A stretch of 64,000 nucleotides of DNA from Cyanodermella asteris (GCA_900618795.1 UYJD01000019.1:62001-126000); one strand, 5' to 3'; shown: positions 1-11,772, numbered from the stretch's first letter. A program made the numbers and translations. The notes: generated by a model not told the origin, from the sequence alone.

Positions 1-983
1 GTGAGCCTCTTTGAACGTGATATAGCTTTCAAGCTTCAAGATTGAACAGCTGCTATTTTATAGCAGGTGAATCTTGCAATGAGATTTGACCCTGCTCATA
101 CCTGCTAATCGAGCCAGAGAGAGAGAGACGTCCACAGGCAGATCGAATGAAATAAGACAAAGCCTGACATCTGTCGTGCTGCAATTCAACAGTACTTTTG
201 TTTCATAAACACGCCTTCAGCTCTCTTCTCGAAAAAGCATCAGTTCAATGAGCGTGGGCAGAGGTCGTGGAGCACATGTCGTCTCGGCTCTCCAAGTGTC
301 GGCACACGTTTTCGACGCCGGAATATCGGCTTTGACTTTCATAATGGAGCTGGGATGGAGTACTCACTGGTTAAGTGTAGGCGAGAGTGAATGACAGAAA
401 GCATAAGATCCTCATAAGATTATGGTCTTGCCCAAGACCGCCTTTGTTGCTGTTGGGAGCACACAGGCATGGACGAAGGAGGGGGAAAGTGAAGCTTTAG
501 GCTCAAGTCACCTCGCGAAGGAGCGTGGACGTGTGGAGCCGAAGTCTCGACTCGATCATGCCTGGAACTGGCAAGCTTCCACGTTCTGTGGTGAATGATG
601 GAACGAAACAGGAGGTGGCCTCGTCCTCGTCACAGCCGCTTCAGCTTGGTGTTCCAGTCTTGCTGTGCCGGAAGAATGATCCCACGGCGCTCTCGTGCGC
701 CAAACATGGACTCACCACCAGCTCTGCGCCGTCGTGCTCCTTGCTCTCCTCTGCCGTGTTAGCAACGATTATTCGCAATGCTGAAGGGTGACTTGGTCTT
801 GCCGTGCGTATAGCAAAAGTCGCGAGACATCCATCGCCATGTAGTAAGTACCGCTCCCATTCCTGAAACGACGATTAAGGCGGCGGAGGGGCTTAAACTC
901 CAAAGCTTCTTCTCACACCCGCCGGCATCCCCTCGGAGACGCTTCTCTAAGCTTGCTGGCTTTGCTTCTCACCATGAGTGACC
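1..983. other. Upstream intergenic region and 5' leader of creC
   Basis: No convincing gene is visible here. A short GA-rich run lies near 116-131. An 88-codon open frame at 525-791 has no recognisable features and opens only from a non-ATG codon. The last few hundred bases are presumably the promoter and 5' UTR of creC. The final part of an upstream gene beyond the window edge cannot be excluded. Confidence 0.5.
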
Positions 984-3012
984 ATGCTGACTGTAGACAT
1001 CAGTGGCATTCCACCACCGCCCAAGTACCCCATCCAGCCTCCCATCCTCGGCCCCGATGGGAAGCCCGTTTCCTTCGTTGAGGTCGCCAACAAGCTCTCG
1101 AAACCAGACAAAGAGCTGGTGGTAGGAGAAGGTATGGCATCAGCAAGCTCTACAACGACAGGCGCTCACGTGTCCAGGCAGCTACAAATGTCGAGATGAA
1201 ATACTCTTAGCAACACCACCTCCTCACCCCTCCGAAGCACCCATATTCAATCCCAACCCTCTCGCAACATTGCCGGCGCCTCCGACTACTGGTGTGAAGA
1301 TATATTACACGCAGGTTTCGGGGAAACATCTTCCGGCGCATGCATCACGCCAGCAGGCATCACGGCTGACTTCAGCATTCAAGTCGAACACGCCCGTCGA
1401 CAAGCTTGCGGAGCTTGAGAAAGAGTCGAGACTATCAGAGGATACAGGTACGGGGACAGGAACAAGCGATTCGGGATCGCACCCATACAGCAATGGTCGT
1501 TCGCCCATCTACGGATCCGGGAACGCTGCTCTCGCCGCGGCGCCTGCGAAAGAGAAGGACAAGAGGAAGAAGCCGAAAACGGGACTCAGTAAGACGAGCT
1601 CGTCATTTATAAGCCGTTTCGTGCCGAAGGAGGATCTTGCCAAGCGCATGGAAGTTCGTAACGGCGAGTACACGACTATGTTTGCGAGCATCAATCGATC
1701 TTTCTGCTGGCTAGACATGACCGAGAGTGTCGAGGGCAAGCAGCTGAATTGGACGAAGATCATGTTTGCAAAAGCACACCCGCTGTGCCACGATTTGAAT
1801 GAGACTACGAAAAGTCCTCAACACTTGGATGTTGTCATTGGAACGAACCTGGCTGATATACTGTGGTATGAACCCATCTCACAGCGATACAGTCGAATCA
1901 ATAAGAACGGTGCTATCAATTCGAGTCCTGTCACGCAAGCGAGATGGATACCAGGCTCTGAGAACCTGTTCCTTGCGGCACACCTCGACGGAACATTGAT
2001 CGTTTACGACAAGGAACGCGACGACGAACCTTTTGAGCCGGAGAACGATGCAAACGAGTTTGCAATTGACACTTCCATGGAAGAAAAGCCTGGCATGGAC
2101 TTTTCGGCAGACCCGCCTTCCATGGATCATCCTCACACTCCAGGCACATTTCACATTAACAAGTCACTCAACAGCAAGAATCAGAAATCCAATCCTGTCG
2201 CCGCATACCGAGTCTCAAACCAGCGCATCAACGCTTTCGCATTCTCCCCCGACTCACGGCACCTGGCTGTCGTGTCGGAAGACGGGTGCTTACGCATCAT
2301 CGACTATCTCAACGAAGCGCTTACGGACATCTTCCCAAGTTACTACGATGGCTTCACGTGTGTGTGCTGGTCACCAGACGGACGCTACGTGGTCACTGGA
2401 GGTAAGGACGATCTCGTCACGGTATGGAGCCTCCATGATCGACGGATAGTGGCAAGGTGCGTGGGCCATGCGTCGTGGGTATCGCACGTCGCGTTCGATC
2501 CCTGGAGATGTGATGGTCGCGACTACAGGTTCGGCAGCGTCGGCGAAGACCAACGATTGCTACTTTGGGACTTTGGCCCGGGCATGTTGCACGCGCCCAA
2601 AGGCGCCAGAAGGGGCCACAAGAACTCAGTCGTCAGTCTCGCAACCAACGCGCGAGCGCGAGCCGAGAGCTTGGCCAGTTTGAGATTGAGGAGCACCACC
2701 AGCCTTGTCACTAGCGGAACCAATGGTGAAGATCGCTTTGAGGAGCGCGATCTGGTGGAACACGAATTCGAGAGCAGAAAACTCGTTCCGGAATTGGTGC
2801 CAGTCTTTAATGAGATTATTGACGACCCGATGAGCTACCTGGTCTTCAGAGAAGACTGCATCATCACGGCCAGCTCAGAGGGTCATGTCAAGACTTGGGA
2901 TAGGCCGAAGGCCAAGAAGGAATTTGGTGATGATATTCATAGACCGGATAGTCCCAAGGATAAGGAGGAAAGCCACCCGCATCAACGGGCAGATATGTCA
3001 GGAACGGCATAA
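984..3012 (+). CDS. creC: CreC-type WD40 protein, partner of the CreB deubiquitinase (carbon catabolite repression)
   Basis: Exons 984-1131 and 1178-3012 give 660 residues. The 46-base intron begins GTATGG and carries a GCTCAC branch-like element. The frame opens earlier only through GTG at 978, so ATG 984 is the start. The spliced N-terminus is proline-rich and contains the conserved stretch ATPPPHPSEAPIFNPNPLAT seen in Aspergillus CreC. A WDR20-like core follows, with blocks such as SFCWLDMTESVEG and WYEPISQRYSRINKNG, then at least four WD repeats (for example FAFSPDSRHLAVVSEDGCLR and WSPDGRYVVTGGKDDLVTVW). In Aspergillus, CreC binds and stabilises the deubiquitinating enzyme CreB and acts in carbon catabolite repression; the role here is inferred from that similarity. 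The gene converges on REV3, with 291 bases between the stops. Confidence 0.93.
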
Positions 3013-3303
3013 CGTGTTCATTCACGGTACTCGGCCGGCGTCAAGCCCTGGCATACGGCTTGGGCCGACTTGACTTATCTATCATCCTTCATGTCTCGAT
3101 GCTTCTTCCTAGTGACCGTAAAACGACCACAGCGCCATATTGGACAACCATGTTAGCATGGCCAAGAGACGTCTTCCATCTCCACCGACCTCATCTCTCC
3201 GCGGAGACGTAGTCGAAACTGGTGATGCAAATGAACTTGCGAACAAGCGTTACTGTTCGTGATCATAGCTGGACGAAGTCTATTCTAACCAACCCACGTC
3301 CAC

Positions 3304-6300
3304 CTACCACTCCAAATCCTTCCTCTCCAAGTCCTCCAATTTCCTCAAGACCGACCCCGTCACAGCCCCCGTCCCCCTCAGACCCGCCGCATGCCGCGTC
3401 CGCGCATAGAAAACCGGACAATCCTTGCTATCGCACCGGACCTCCTCCCCAAACTTCAACCCGGAGCAACTCCTACATACCTTCTCCAGACTCATCGCCT
3501 TCTTCTCCGCCTCGTTCACCCGCGTGCGGAGCGTCAACATCGCCAGGTGAGGCGTCTTGAGACATTCCGGACACACGGGCCCGGAGCTCGCGTCGATTTT
3601 GTTGTCTCGGCACACGATGCACGAAGAGGATTTCATGTAGCTCTCCATAGTCCTCTTGCCGCGGTTTGGTCCGGCGCGTCCGAAGAAGCCGGCAGCCCGT
3701 CCGGCTCCGGGATTGTCAGATTGCTGCGTCTCATCGTCGACAACAATGTCCGCGAGCGCATTTTCGATCCGTCGGATCCGCTGGATCTTGGGCATTTCGT
3801 CGTACCAATGCCGTACACTTGCGCCCACGAGATTAAAGATCCTCTCCAGCGGCGGAATCAAGTTTTTCGAAATATAGTACTCGGAATCTAGGTCCAAGTG
3901 CTCGTTTTGGAGGAGGACCTCGGGGGCAACGCAGCGGTCGATGAGCCGGGCGCCGGGCGCGCCCGTCACGATTAGATACGGCACGCGCTCGCCGTATTGC
4001 GGTTCGGCGCGTGGGTCGATGAGCATCTTGCGGGTGGAGATGAGGGCGCCCGGTGGGGGCGGACCTTTATCGCTGTACGTTCCCAGCTTGACTTCTTTGG
4101 CGAAGCAGAAGTCTTGTAGGTTGACTTTGCCGCGCATGATTTTGGAGCATTGGGCTTGGAAGTAGGCTTTCACTTGGCTGATATCCTGGGTACGAAAGAG
4201 GATCTTGAGGGCCTTTTCTTCGATCCTCTGTTCGGCGGGAGTGCCGTCGCGGCGGACCGTCTCAATGCCCTTGGCGTCGAAATCGGGTTCTTTTTGGTTG
4301 CGCGACTCGTACTTGAAGCCGACGTAGCGTTTCTTGGCTAGGAGGACGCAGGGTTGGTAGACCTTTTCGAATTTGAGCTTGATGGGTTTGGGGTTCATGT
4401 CGGTTATTGCTTCGGCGATTTCTTCGCCTATGTCGAAGGCTTGGGCTTTGCTTTTGCCTTTGAGGTAGACGAAGAGGCTGTCTGTGTCGCCGTAGACGAC
4501 TTCGGCGCCCCAGCGGTCGACGGAATGAATCAGTGCGATGGCCTTTTCGAGTGTCTCGCGACCGGTTTGGACGATGCTGTCAGCTATTTCGGAACAAGGC
4601 ATGCGGCCAGAGAAGGAAGCGGAAGTGTAGCCGTAGGTGACGTTGGCGATGAACTTGAGAGCCAGTTGTCTGTTATGCAGGAGGCGCTGCAGCATTTTGT
4701 CGTCCTTGTCGACCTTCATGCCGCTCTTGACCATCACGCGGGTTTCGAGAATTTCGCCTAGCATTTTCGCCAGTAGTGACTTGCGTACATTGGGCTTTGC
4801 GTACATCATGCCGTTGGGAGCAATGTTGATGTGATCCTTCAGCAATTCCAGGAGCCGGTCTTGCCGCTTGTAGTCTGAAAATCCCATCTTGTCAGAGCCG
4901 CGCCACTTGTTGATCCGGCCAAGAAAAGTGGAGTAGCAGTAATTGTATGCAATCATGACACTAGGATAGAGAGACTGAAAGTCAAGCACTAGAAGGGGGC
5001 TGCTGTAGAACGCGCTTTGCGGTTCCATGACAAGTGGCAGACATTCTAGGGCGTTTTGTTGACCGACTTGCTTTCGACTCGGAGAGATCAGGATGAAGTT
5101 TTCAGGCTTCGCGATCCGGAACATAAGAGACTCGACCTTGAATTGTGACCCACGAGAGAACACAGAGAAGAAGTCGACACCAAGAAGTCGGGCCTGCTCA
5201 CTCGTCCGAGGAACAAGTTCGTTCTTCTCTAGTATTTCGAGGTCAAGGCGAGCTCGCTTCGTGAAGTAGTGGATGACTCTTGCTTTGTCGGCCGGATCTG
5301 AGCTCCGCCACCATCGGGTCAGATCGGTAAATGCATAATGAGGTGTACGCTTCTGAAGCAAGTGGAAGACAATGTTCTCCATTGTGTATTGGAGCAGATT
5401 GAGTTCTGCTCTCATGGCTCGCCAAATGTTGATCATGTGCCTTCCAGTCACCCTGATAGTTGATGTCTGGTTGAAACCCCATTTGTCGGCTTCGCGGCCG
5501 AAGCGTCCATGAGCATCGCGCTTCGTTCTCGCAAAGTCGTCGCACAGGTTTGAATCATACTTGAAACGGGCACGCTCGATGATGTAGCCCCAGGATGAAC
5601 TATGGACCTCGAAGCCGGCGAGCACATCCGGATCATGATCACGCACAATGTCGACCATGTGGTTGAAAAGGTCAATCTCGTCTTCCTCCTCGACTACCTC
5701 GATTGTGGTCATTTGAGCAATCTCGTGTGCGAGCCCACCTTTTGCGGATAGTACCAGGGCGCCGGAACGTGGACGTTTGTCACCGTTGATGTCTCTAGGA
5801 ACATCCTCGTCGCCCTCGAGGCACCAGAAGATAGCACTGACCGGATCCTGTTCTGGATTCGGGACGAAGGAGCCCCTGGTGCTGACGTGTATCTCGAGGC
5901 TCATCACGCTCATGTATTGGGTTTCGTGCTTGACGCTGGTGGCGCCTTTTTGCTTTTGAGAGTACTTGAAACCATGCTTGTGTTTCTGTGTTGCAGTGTC
6001 TACTTGTGAGAGTAACTCGTCAGCTGGATTCTGGTCTGGAATAGTCTCGACGGTCTGCTTATCGTTTTCGACAAGCCACAGCTCGACTGCTGCACGTGAA
6101 GGTGGTATTGCTGAAATTTCCCAGGTCTTGATGGTACAAAGCTGTTGCTCCCGTAGGAATCGCTTCTCCTCTGAAGCGCGATCGGGAATCGATACTGGCT
6201 GATTGTCTGCAAGCACTAGCGCTGGGTTGCACGGGTCAAATTCTGGAAGATATGGACTAGTGTTGCCGCCGATGGTGAATTCTTTGCCAGCATAAGAAAA

Positions 6301-8424
6301 CCTCCGGGCCGGAACATCGGCATCATTGCTGTAGTACGGATCCTGCCACAAGACGTTGGCTCGGTTCGAAGACGAAAGATCGGCTTTGACTTCGTCTATT
6401 GTAGGAGGTACAATAGAGATACAGGTTACGCTGACGTCGAATCCATCAAGATGTTGACTCTCCCAGATGACAGACTTCTCTGTCTGATTGAGTGCTGTGC
6501 TCTGCTTGCCGAACGCTCTTTGGGTGGGCGATGGCTTTATCGTGCTTTGCGACCCGTGACCCGCAGACTCGTATCGGGATCCTGTTCCAGGTTGCGAGGC
6601 TGATTTGCTATTTTTGCTCCTTTGAATCGAACCTTTGAAGGAATGTGGATCCTTGACTACCGGATATGGTAGCTGTGAGTTTTGTGACCCGGGAAGTGAC
6701 TCTGGTTGCGACCCTGGGACAGATGCATGCTCTAAATTATTTCCAATCTCATCGCGCATGGCTGTGGTGCCATTTGGAGCCTCCGTCCGCTCGGCAAAAA
6801 CAATGCCCTTTGCGGATATCTTGCGGCGTTTGACAGCGAAATGTTCTTGAAGTGTTCGCTTTTGACCCCCATTCTGAGTCGCTATTGCACGGGTTATATC
6901 GCTAGTAAATCCGTCTGGAATGATAAAGGCATCCTCCTTGACATGATGGTAGTCACCATGAGATCGAATGCCTGTCGCAGCTAGCTCAGCCGAGCTATTG
7001 ATCGATTCAACTCCAGGCGCCTTTGGTCGATCAATTGGGTCCTCAAAATTGTCTGCATAGTGGTCGTTGTCCGGAGAATTCTCGTCATCGAACATCTGGC
7101 CAGAAGAGTCACTCTTCCCATTCGCCGGCTTGTCTACGCGATCCGCTCGTGATACTTTGCCGGGCAAAGCTTGACCTTTGGACTCGAGATTAGCAGCATC
7201 TGAGTCGAGACCTTCCAGAGCAGCCCAGATCCTGTCTTCATCGACGTCAAAGTCTGTCACTTGGCTCGCGTCGAAACCATTGTCAGCGCCTGCTTCGAGA
7301 AAGGACTTTTGGGAAGCTGCAATTTTGGAAGGGTAAAGATCCTCGATACTCTCGAAGGCCGTTGGCAGTTCCCCGGTGAACGTGTCTGACTGTATGAGGT
7401 TATCGTACGTAGCGCCATCGCCCGGGTGTTCGTGCGCTTCCCTCTGTGCAGCAGCAGCCAGGATTTGTCGATACTCTTCTTCGTGAATCCATTGTCCGGA
7501 ATCACCACGGGCCTCAGCAGAAACAGAGACCAGCACCTCGGGTGGAAATGGACTGCTGTCGGCATCAATTATGCCCATTCGTTCTCTTCTGCGCTTACTC
7601 TCGTCCCTCCACAGGCTCTCCATGCTGGGCACAAGCTTTTCCTTCGTTTCCGGAGGATTCTTTGCCTCTGAAAAGTCATTGTGGAGATGTCTTTCGGCCA
7701 CAGCGTGTCTATTGGCGATATGCTGCACGGACACGTCAATTTCGAGCGCACAATGACTTTGACGACTGAGCTTTCCCACTGCATCGATTGCGTGGCTCGG
7801 AACTGAAGCGTCGTGCCACTTGTGCATGTATATGTCAATCTCGTGCGCGGCTGGTATGGGTAGACGGAATTTCACCTCCGTGCAGTCCAGATAGTCGCAA
7901 CCGTATAAGTTGTAATCGCACATCCACTGTGGTACATACTGCATATGGCTCTCGTACGGTTGGAAGCTCCTGCTCATGACTGCGCCTTGACGCAACAAGT
8001 CGGCAAGTCGAGTGATGTGCAAAGGATTGAGCAGATATATCTTGAAGAACGGACGATATCCGACATGGTAGCCGTAGAACGGAACACCCTTTATCAGGGA
8101 TACATGTGCGACGAACGCTGGCTTCGAGCCCTCGACATCGCGTCTATAGCTGATAGCCAAGGCATGGTCGATAGAAAGACGGAGACGCTGTATATACGCG
8201 TCCATACGCTCACTTCGAACATTGTCGTCACATTCGATGAAGAGGTATGGGAACATGCCATGGACATGAGCGCATACTTTCTGGCCTGTTTCGGTCGCTC
8301 CAAAGATTCGAATGATCGGGACTTTGTAATTCTGTTTCTCGTCCATGGAAAGCTTTGGATCCAGATCCGAGGGGGTGGCCTGGTAGTGGTCGATGCAGTT
8401 GAGCCGCAAGCGAAAGAGCTCCAT
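3304..8424 (-). CDS. REV3: DNA polymerase zeta catalytic subunit REV3
   Basis: This is a single 1,706-residue reading frame from a true ATG at 8424. It is a family B polymerase. The Rev3 N-terminal domain starts at residue 1 and is followed by a long, poorly conserved serine-rich linker (about residues 270-720). An exonuclease-like fold comes next, then polymerase region II (DFQSLYPSVM, near residue 1147), region III (KFIANVTYGYTSASFSGR) and region I (YGDTDS, near residue 1310). The C-terminus has two cysteine clusters, CIVC...CPEC and CRSC...CDSKDC; these correspond to the zinc finger CysA and the CysB iron-sulfur site known to bind accessory subunits. The enzyme extends mismatched or lesion-containing primers during error-prone translesion synthesis. 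Length fits other filamentous-fungal orthologs (UvsI type). It diverges from SLU7 across a 361-base gap. Confidence 0.97.
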   Translation of the reverse strand: MELFRLRLNCIDHYQATPSDLDPKLSMDEKQNYKVPIIRIFGATETGQKVCAHVHGMFPYLFIECDDNVRSERMDAYIQRLRLSIDHALAISYRRDVEGSKPAFVAHVSLIKGVPFYGYHVGYRPFFKIYLLNPLHITRLADLLRQGAVMSRSFQPYESHMQYVPQWMCDYNLYGCDYLDCTEVKFRLPIPAAHEIDIYMHKWHDASVPSHAIDAVGKLSRQSHCALEIDVSVQHIANRHAVAERHLHNDFSEAKNPPETKEKLVPSMESLWRDESKRRRERMGIIDADSSPFPPEVLVSVSAEARGDSGQWIHEEEYRQILAAAAQREAHEHPGDGATYDNLIQSDTFTGELPTAFESIEDLYPSKIAASQKSFLEAGADNGFDASQVTDFDVDEDRIWAALEGLDSDAANLESKGQALPGKVSRADRVDKPANGKSDSSGQMFDDENSPDNDHYADNFEDPIDRPKAPGVESINSSAELAATGIRSHGDYHHVKEDAFIIPDGFTSDITRAIATQNGGQKRTLQEHFAVKRRKISAKGIVFAERTEAPNGTTAMRDEIGNNLEHASVPGSQPESLPGSQNSQLPYPVVKDPHSFKGSIQRSKNSKSASQPGTGSRYESAGHGSQSTIKPSPTQRAFGKQSTALNQTEKSVIWESQHLDGFDVSVTCISIVPPTIDEVKADLSSSNRANVLWQDPYYSNDADVPARRFSYAGKEFTIGGNTSPYLPEFDPCNPALVLADNQPVSIPDRASEEKRFLREQQLCTIKTWEISAIPPSRAAVELWLVENDKQTVETIPDQNPADELLSQVDTATQKHKHGFKYSQKQKGATSVKHETQYMSVMSLEIHVSTRGSFVPNPEQDPVSAIFWCLEGDEDVPRDINGDKRPRSGALVLSAKGGLAHEIAQMTTIEVVEEEDEIDLFNHMVDIVRDHDPDVLAGFEVHSSSWGYIIERARFKYDSNLCDDFARTKRDAHGRFGREADKWGFNQTSTIRVTGRHMINIWRAMRAELNLLQYTMENIVFHLLQKRTPHYAFTDLTRWWRSSDPADKARVIHYFTKRARLDLEILEKNELVPRTSEQARLLGVDFFSVFSRGSQFKVESLMFRIAKPENFILISPSRKQVGQQNALECLPLVMEPQSAFYSSPLLVLDFQSLYPSVMIAYNYCYSTFLGRINKWRGSDKMGFSDYKRQDRLLELLKDHINIAPNGMMYAKPNVRKSLLAKMLGEILETRVMVKSGMKVDKDDKMLQRLLHNRQLALKFIANVTYGYTSASFSGRMPCSEIADSIVQTGRETLEKAIALIHSVDRWGAEVVYGDTDSLFVYLKGKSKAQAFDIGEEIAEAITDMNPKPIKLKFEKVYQPCVLLAKKRYVGFKYESRNQKEPDFDAKGIETVRRDGTPAEQRIEEKALKILFRTQDISQVKAYFQAQCSKIMRGKVNLQDFCFAKEVKLGTYSDKGPPPPGALISTRKMLIDPRAEPQYGERVPYLIVTGAPGARLIDRCVAPEVLLQNEHLDLDSEYYISKNLIPPLERIFNLVGASVRHWYDEMPKIQRIRRIENALADIVVDDETQQSDNPGAGRAAGFFGRAGPNRGKRTMESYMKSSSCIVCRDNKIDASSGPVCPECLKTPHLAMLTLRTRVNEAEKKAMSLEKVCRSCSGLKFGEEVRCDSKDCPVFYARTRHAAGLRGTGAVTGSVLRKLEDLERKDLEW

Positions 8425-8785
8425 CTTTCAGTACAGCAAGAGCTGCGCGCCTCACCAAGCTAGAAGCAAATGAAAGGACTTTGAAGCTATTAAGTTAAAG
8501 CGCATACTGAGCGACAAGAAGTGCGAAAGCTAATGGGGGCACCGAGAAGCGACAGGTTTGCCCTTTGTGAAGCTTGGAGGTGAAGTTCAGCAATGAAGCA
8601 CAGCAACAGAGGAGGGAGAGTTGATGTCATTGTTGATGAGCTCGGAGGCCAATAACGCGTTGCGAGTGAAAGCTTCGGAGCCGCCCTCCGACCCAAGATC
8701 TCAACTCATTCTCCGCAAGGCCTACATCTTGAGAATCGCTGAACCCTTGACAAGTGAGGCACGCGCACTGTCCCTGCTTGCGAAA
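8425..8785. promoter_or_regulatory. Shared divergent promoter region, REV3 / SLU7
   Basis: The 361 bases between the REV3 ATG (minus strand) and the chosen SLU7 ATG (plus strand) must hold both promoters and 5' UTRs. The SLU7 frame is open back to a TTG at 8621 and an ATG at 8624, but that extension does not look like Slu7 protein. No specific motif could be assigned. Confidence 0.5.
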
Positions 8786-10189
8786 ATGTCGCGCAAGCCT
8801 GATGGAGCCGGCCAAAATGACCGGAACGAGTATATCCCCTCGTTCATCACGAAGAAGCCCTTCTGGGTGCCGGACGAGGACGACAGCGGCACCACCAACG
8901 ACTATCTCGAGCATCAGCGCATACAAGAGAAGAAGGAAGCCGACAGCAAATGGTACGACCGGGGAAAGAAGCTCGGCCCGGCAGCCACGAAATACCGAAA
9001 AGGTGCATGTGAGAATTGTGGTGCGATGACACACAAGACGAAAGAATGCCTCAGCAGACCACGCAAAGCCAAGGCGAAGTGGACGGGAAAGGACATCCAG
9101 GCGGATGAGAAGGTGGAGGACATACAGGTTGGATGGGATGCGAAGCGCGATCGGTGGAACGGCTACGATGCCTCCGAGTATCGTAATGTGGTGGAGGACT
9201 TTGAGGAGATGGAGCGGATACGGAAGAAGGCGAAGCTGGACAACACAACGGAGGCAGAGGGTGAAGGCGCAGGCGAGGATGAGACGAAGTATGGCGAAGA
9301 GTCGGATATGGGGCGATCACAGAGCACTGCTACGAGACAACTTCGACTACGAGAGGATACGGCCAAGTATTTGCTGAATCTCGATCTTGACTCGGCAAAG
9401 TACGACCCCAAGACTCGATCCATGGTGGATACCGGGGTGCAGTCTGACCAGGCCGCTGCCCTCGTTGCCGATGAGAACTTTATGCGTGCGTCTGGCGATG
9501 CTGCAGCATTCGAGAAGGCGCAAAAGTATGCGTGGGAGACACAGGAGAAAGGCGGAGCTAGTCAACTACACTTGCAAGCCAATCCAACGTCCGGCGAGGT
9601 ACTGCACAAGAAGGAGCGAGAGGAAGCCAGAGCCAAGCAAGAAGCACAGCGAAAAGCTCTTCTCGAGAAGTATGGTGGAAGCGAATATCTCAACAAGGCG
9701 CCCTTGGCCGATGCCGTCACCGAGAACGAACGTTATGTGGAGTACGATGAGTTCGGAGGTATCAAGGGCGCGATTCAAGCAGACGCCAAGAGCAAATACG
9801 CCGAGGACGTCTTGATCAACAACCATACCAGTGTCTGGGGAAGTTGGTGGAAGAACTTTCAATGGGGATACAGCTGCTGCCATTCGACGATGAAAAACAG
9901 CTATTGCACAGGCGAGGCCGGGAAGCTGGCATTCGAAGAGGCCGAACATCTGCGCAGCGCCGAGCAACTCGAACCAGCACCCGAGGAGGAACCCGAACAG
10001 AAGGCTATCGAGAACGGTCAAGCAGAGACCACCGACGAACCGAAGAATGGGACGGTTGAGAAGCGGAAGATGACTGACTTCGAGCGTAATGGCATTTCTG
10101 AGGAAGACTTTGAGAAGTATCAGCGCTCCAGAGCCGCCGTGCAAGACCCGATGGCAAAGATGATCGGCAAGGACGAATTGATGGATTGA
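8786..10189 (+). CDS. SLU7: Pre-mRNA splicing factor SLU7
   Basis: This intronless frame encodes 467 residues from ATG 8786. I chose this start because the conserved Slu7 sequence begins there ([14 protein letters not shown]), although the frame stays open upstream. A CCHC zinc knuckle [14 protein letters not shown] sits at residues 75-88 with C-x2-C-x4-H-x4-C spacing. The family block with WGSWW and [17 protein letters not shown] lies in the C-terminal half, and the protein ends in a KDEL-like tail region common in the family. Slu7 acts in the second catalytic step of splicing and in 3' splice-site choice. The middle and C-terminal parts are rich in E and K. Its 3' end faces SSS1, with 164 bases between the stops. 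Confidence 0.95.
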   Translation: MSRKPDGAGQNDRNEYIPSFITKKPFWVPDEDDSGTTNDYLEHQRIQEKKEADSKWYDRGKKLGPAATKYRKGACENCGAMTHKTKECLSRPRKAKAKWTGKDIQADEKVEDIQVGWDAKRDRWNGYDASEYRNVVEDFEEMERIRKKAKLDNTTEAEGEGAGEDETKYGEESDMGRSQSTATRQLRLREDTAKYLLNLDLDSAKYDPKTRSMVDTGVQSDQAAALVADENFMRASGDAAAFEKAQKYAWETQEKGGASQLHLQANPTSGEVLHKKEREEARAKQEAQRKALLEKYGGSEYLNKAPLADAVTENERYVEYDEFGGIKGAIQADAKSKYAEDVLINNHTSVWGSWWKNFQWGYSCCHSTMKNSYCTGEAGKLAFEEAEHLRSAEQLEPAPEEEPEQKAIENGQAETTDEPKNGTVEKRKMTDFERNGISEEDFEKYQRSRAAVQDPMAKMIGKDELMD

Positions 10190-10353
10190 CGCACGGCGGA
10201 CATGTCGTTTACGATTTGGTGCATTCAGCGCAGGCGTTGTGGCTATGGTCGAGCGATGCCAAAATTGCATTTAGGGTATGAAGAGCGCGAATCAAGCGCC
10301 GAATCCATATTGTACACTCCCATCTCTTTTCCCAAACACCAAACTTGCCACGA

Positions 10354-10713
10354 TCATGCACCGCCGACCAGAATGTTGTTGACCGGAATATGTATCAACT
10401 TGACGACGTAACCGATGACTATCGCAATTAGCTTGACCAGCGACCAGAGGCTCAATATACCCACCTCCCATAACGACGAAGCCCATTCCCACTGCCTGGC
10501 TAATCTTGAAGAACTCCTTCTTGTCGGCTATGCAAGTCAGTCTCGGCGGCATTGCAAGGGTCGCGATATAACGAACGTTTTGTGCACCTATCGCGTAAGT
10601 CAGTGAAATGTCTAGAGCAGCTTTGTTTGGTTCCAAACTCACCTGTTGATGAACTGTGTGCCGTCACGGAGGAAGTCCTTGGGAATGTCTGCGATCTCCT
10701 GTACCTGGTCCAT
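10354..10713 (-). CDS. SSS1: Sec61 gamma subunit (SSS1) of the ER translocon, four exons
   Basis: Exons on the minus strand are 10713-10643, 10587-10577, 10527-10465 and 10418-10354 (210 bases, 69 residues). The product starts MDQVQEIADIPKDFL, continues with FINRCTKPDKKEFFKISQAVG, and ends in the tail-anchor segment with VKLIHIPVNNILVG. These are the hallmarks of Sec61 gamma/SecE, a single-span ER membrane protein that clamps the Sec61 channel. The second exon is only 11 bases and supplies the conserved C-T-K of the RCTKPD motif, so it must be included although no long reading frame covers it. All introns are GT-AG and 46 to 55 bases long. Longer frames that overlap this locus are shadows. 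Splice sites were placed by homology and need transcript support. Confidence 0.93.
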
Positions 10714-11772
10714 GGCTGCTTTGTGTGATTGGAAGAAGTTGTGTAGCTGTAGAAGCTGCTGTATTCGAGATCGCAAGCAAGGGTATAGGTGTCGGCGTGT
10801 GGTGTGAGGGAGCGGCCGAGGATGAGTGAAATGCGACGAGATGGTAATGAGCAGGCGACTTGCGGCCAGATGCTCGCTTCTCGAAATGCCAAACTGTTCA
10901 CTGGGGGAAGCCGACGCACGGGCCCCCGCGTACAACTCAGGGCTGTCAGGCACCTCGACTTTCCAGTTTCAGTGCCCACTTTTCTCCCACCTTCGTCGTG
11001 CACGAACGGACTCGAAGTCTTTGCCGACGTCTTAATCCAGTCATTCGCATCGTCGCCAACACAGAATTCAACCGTGTGCCCGCAGCTGTTTGCCCAAGGT
11101 CATATTGGGCATCTCCATGTGAGTTCGAAGGAAAAACCTTTCTCCGATGGCAGCTTCTCTCCTGCCTCGCGTCTAACTTCGAATCATCTTACTGCCACAT
11201 ATCTCTGGCCGACTACAGGTCTCATTTGACGGTATCTTCCTCCTTGCCAAAACCATCTGTCTTTTGTACTTGGTCTCGCTCAACTGATCTGGCATGTGGC
11301 GCGTCTGCTGGCTTCTCAAGGGCTAAGCAGGATCGGCTGTTGGAACGCGAGGCTTCAATTAACGCTAGGACGCGCATCAAAGACTTCAATCCACCGTTCT
11401 ACACTGGACTGCTTATCTTGACGGATTGGGCCTGTATCTGTCCTAGTTTGAGGACAAGAAGAGCTAGCGACTTCTGCAAATCATCAAGGCGAGGCGGTGT
11501 CTTCCTGTACAAACCACTTTGTCTCTGACCTTAAGCCCCTGTCATAAGCTCTCAACTGTTCACTGAGTCTGTACGTACCAAACTGTGCTGCGAGAAGCGC
11601 AATCTGTCTGGCGCCATGCCCTTTGCTGAGAGGCACTGCTAATGTTTGATTCCCTTTTGTCAGATCTCGAGCCTGTCGAGACCCAGCATCCTGTGCATAA
11701 ATTCAGTGAAAGAACACAATCAAATCACCATTGACTCAGACACGCTAAGGCCATATCTGGCCGTTGCAAAAC
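10714..11772. other. Divergent intergenic region, SSS1 / RRM gene
   Basis: About 1.06 kb separates two divergent ATGs, so both promoters must lie here. A 222-codon plus-strand frame (10860-11528) opens from TTG, is rich in Cys, Ser and Arg, and has no recognisable domain; I treat it as chance. T/C-rich stretches around 11560-11690 may be the leader of the downstream gene. No RNA gene is seen. Confidence 0.45.

Noticed and set aside
9566-10270. 234-codon minus-strand frame opposite SLU7
   Set aside because: It is antisense to SLU7, which has the zinc knuckle and family blocks; there is no independent evidence.
10860-11528. 222-codon plus-strand open frame between SSS1 and the RRM gene
   Set aside because: It opens from TTG and has Cys/Ser/Arg-rich, chance-like composition. 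It has no domain and lies where two divergent promoters must be.
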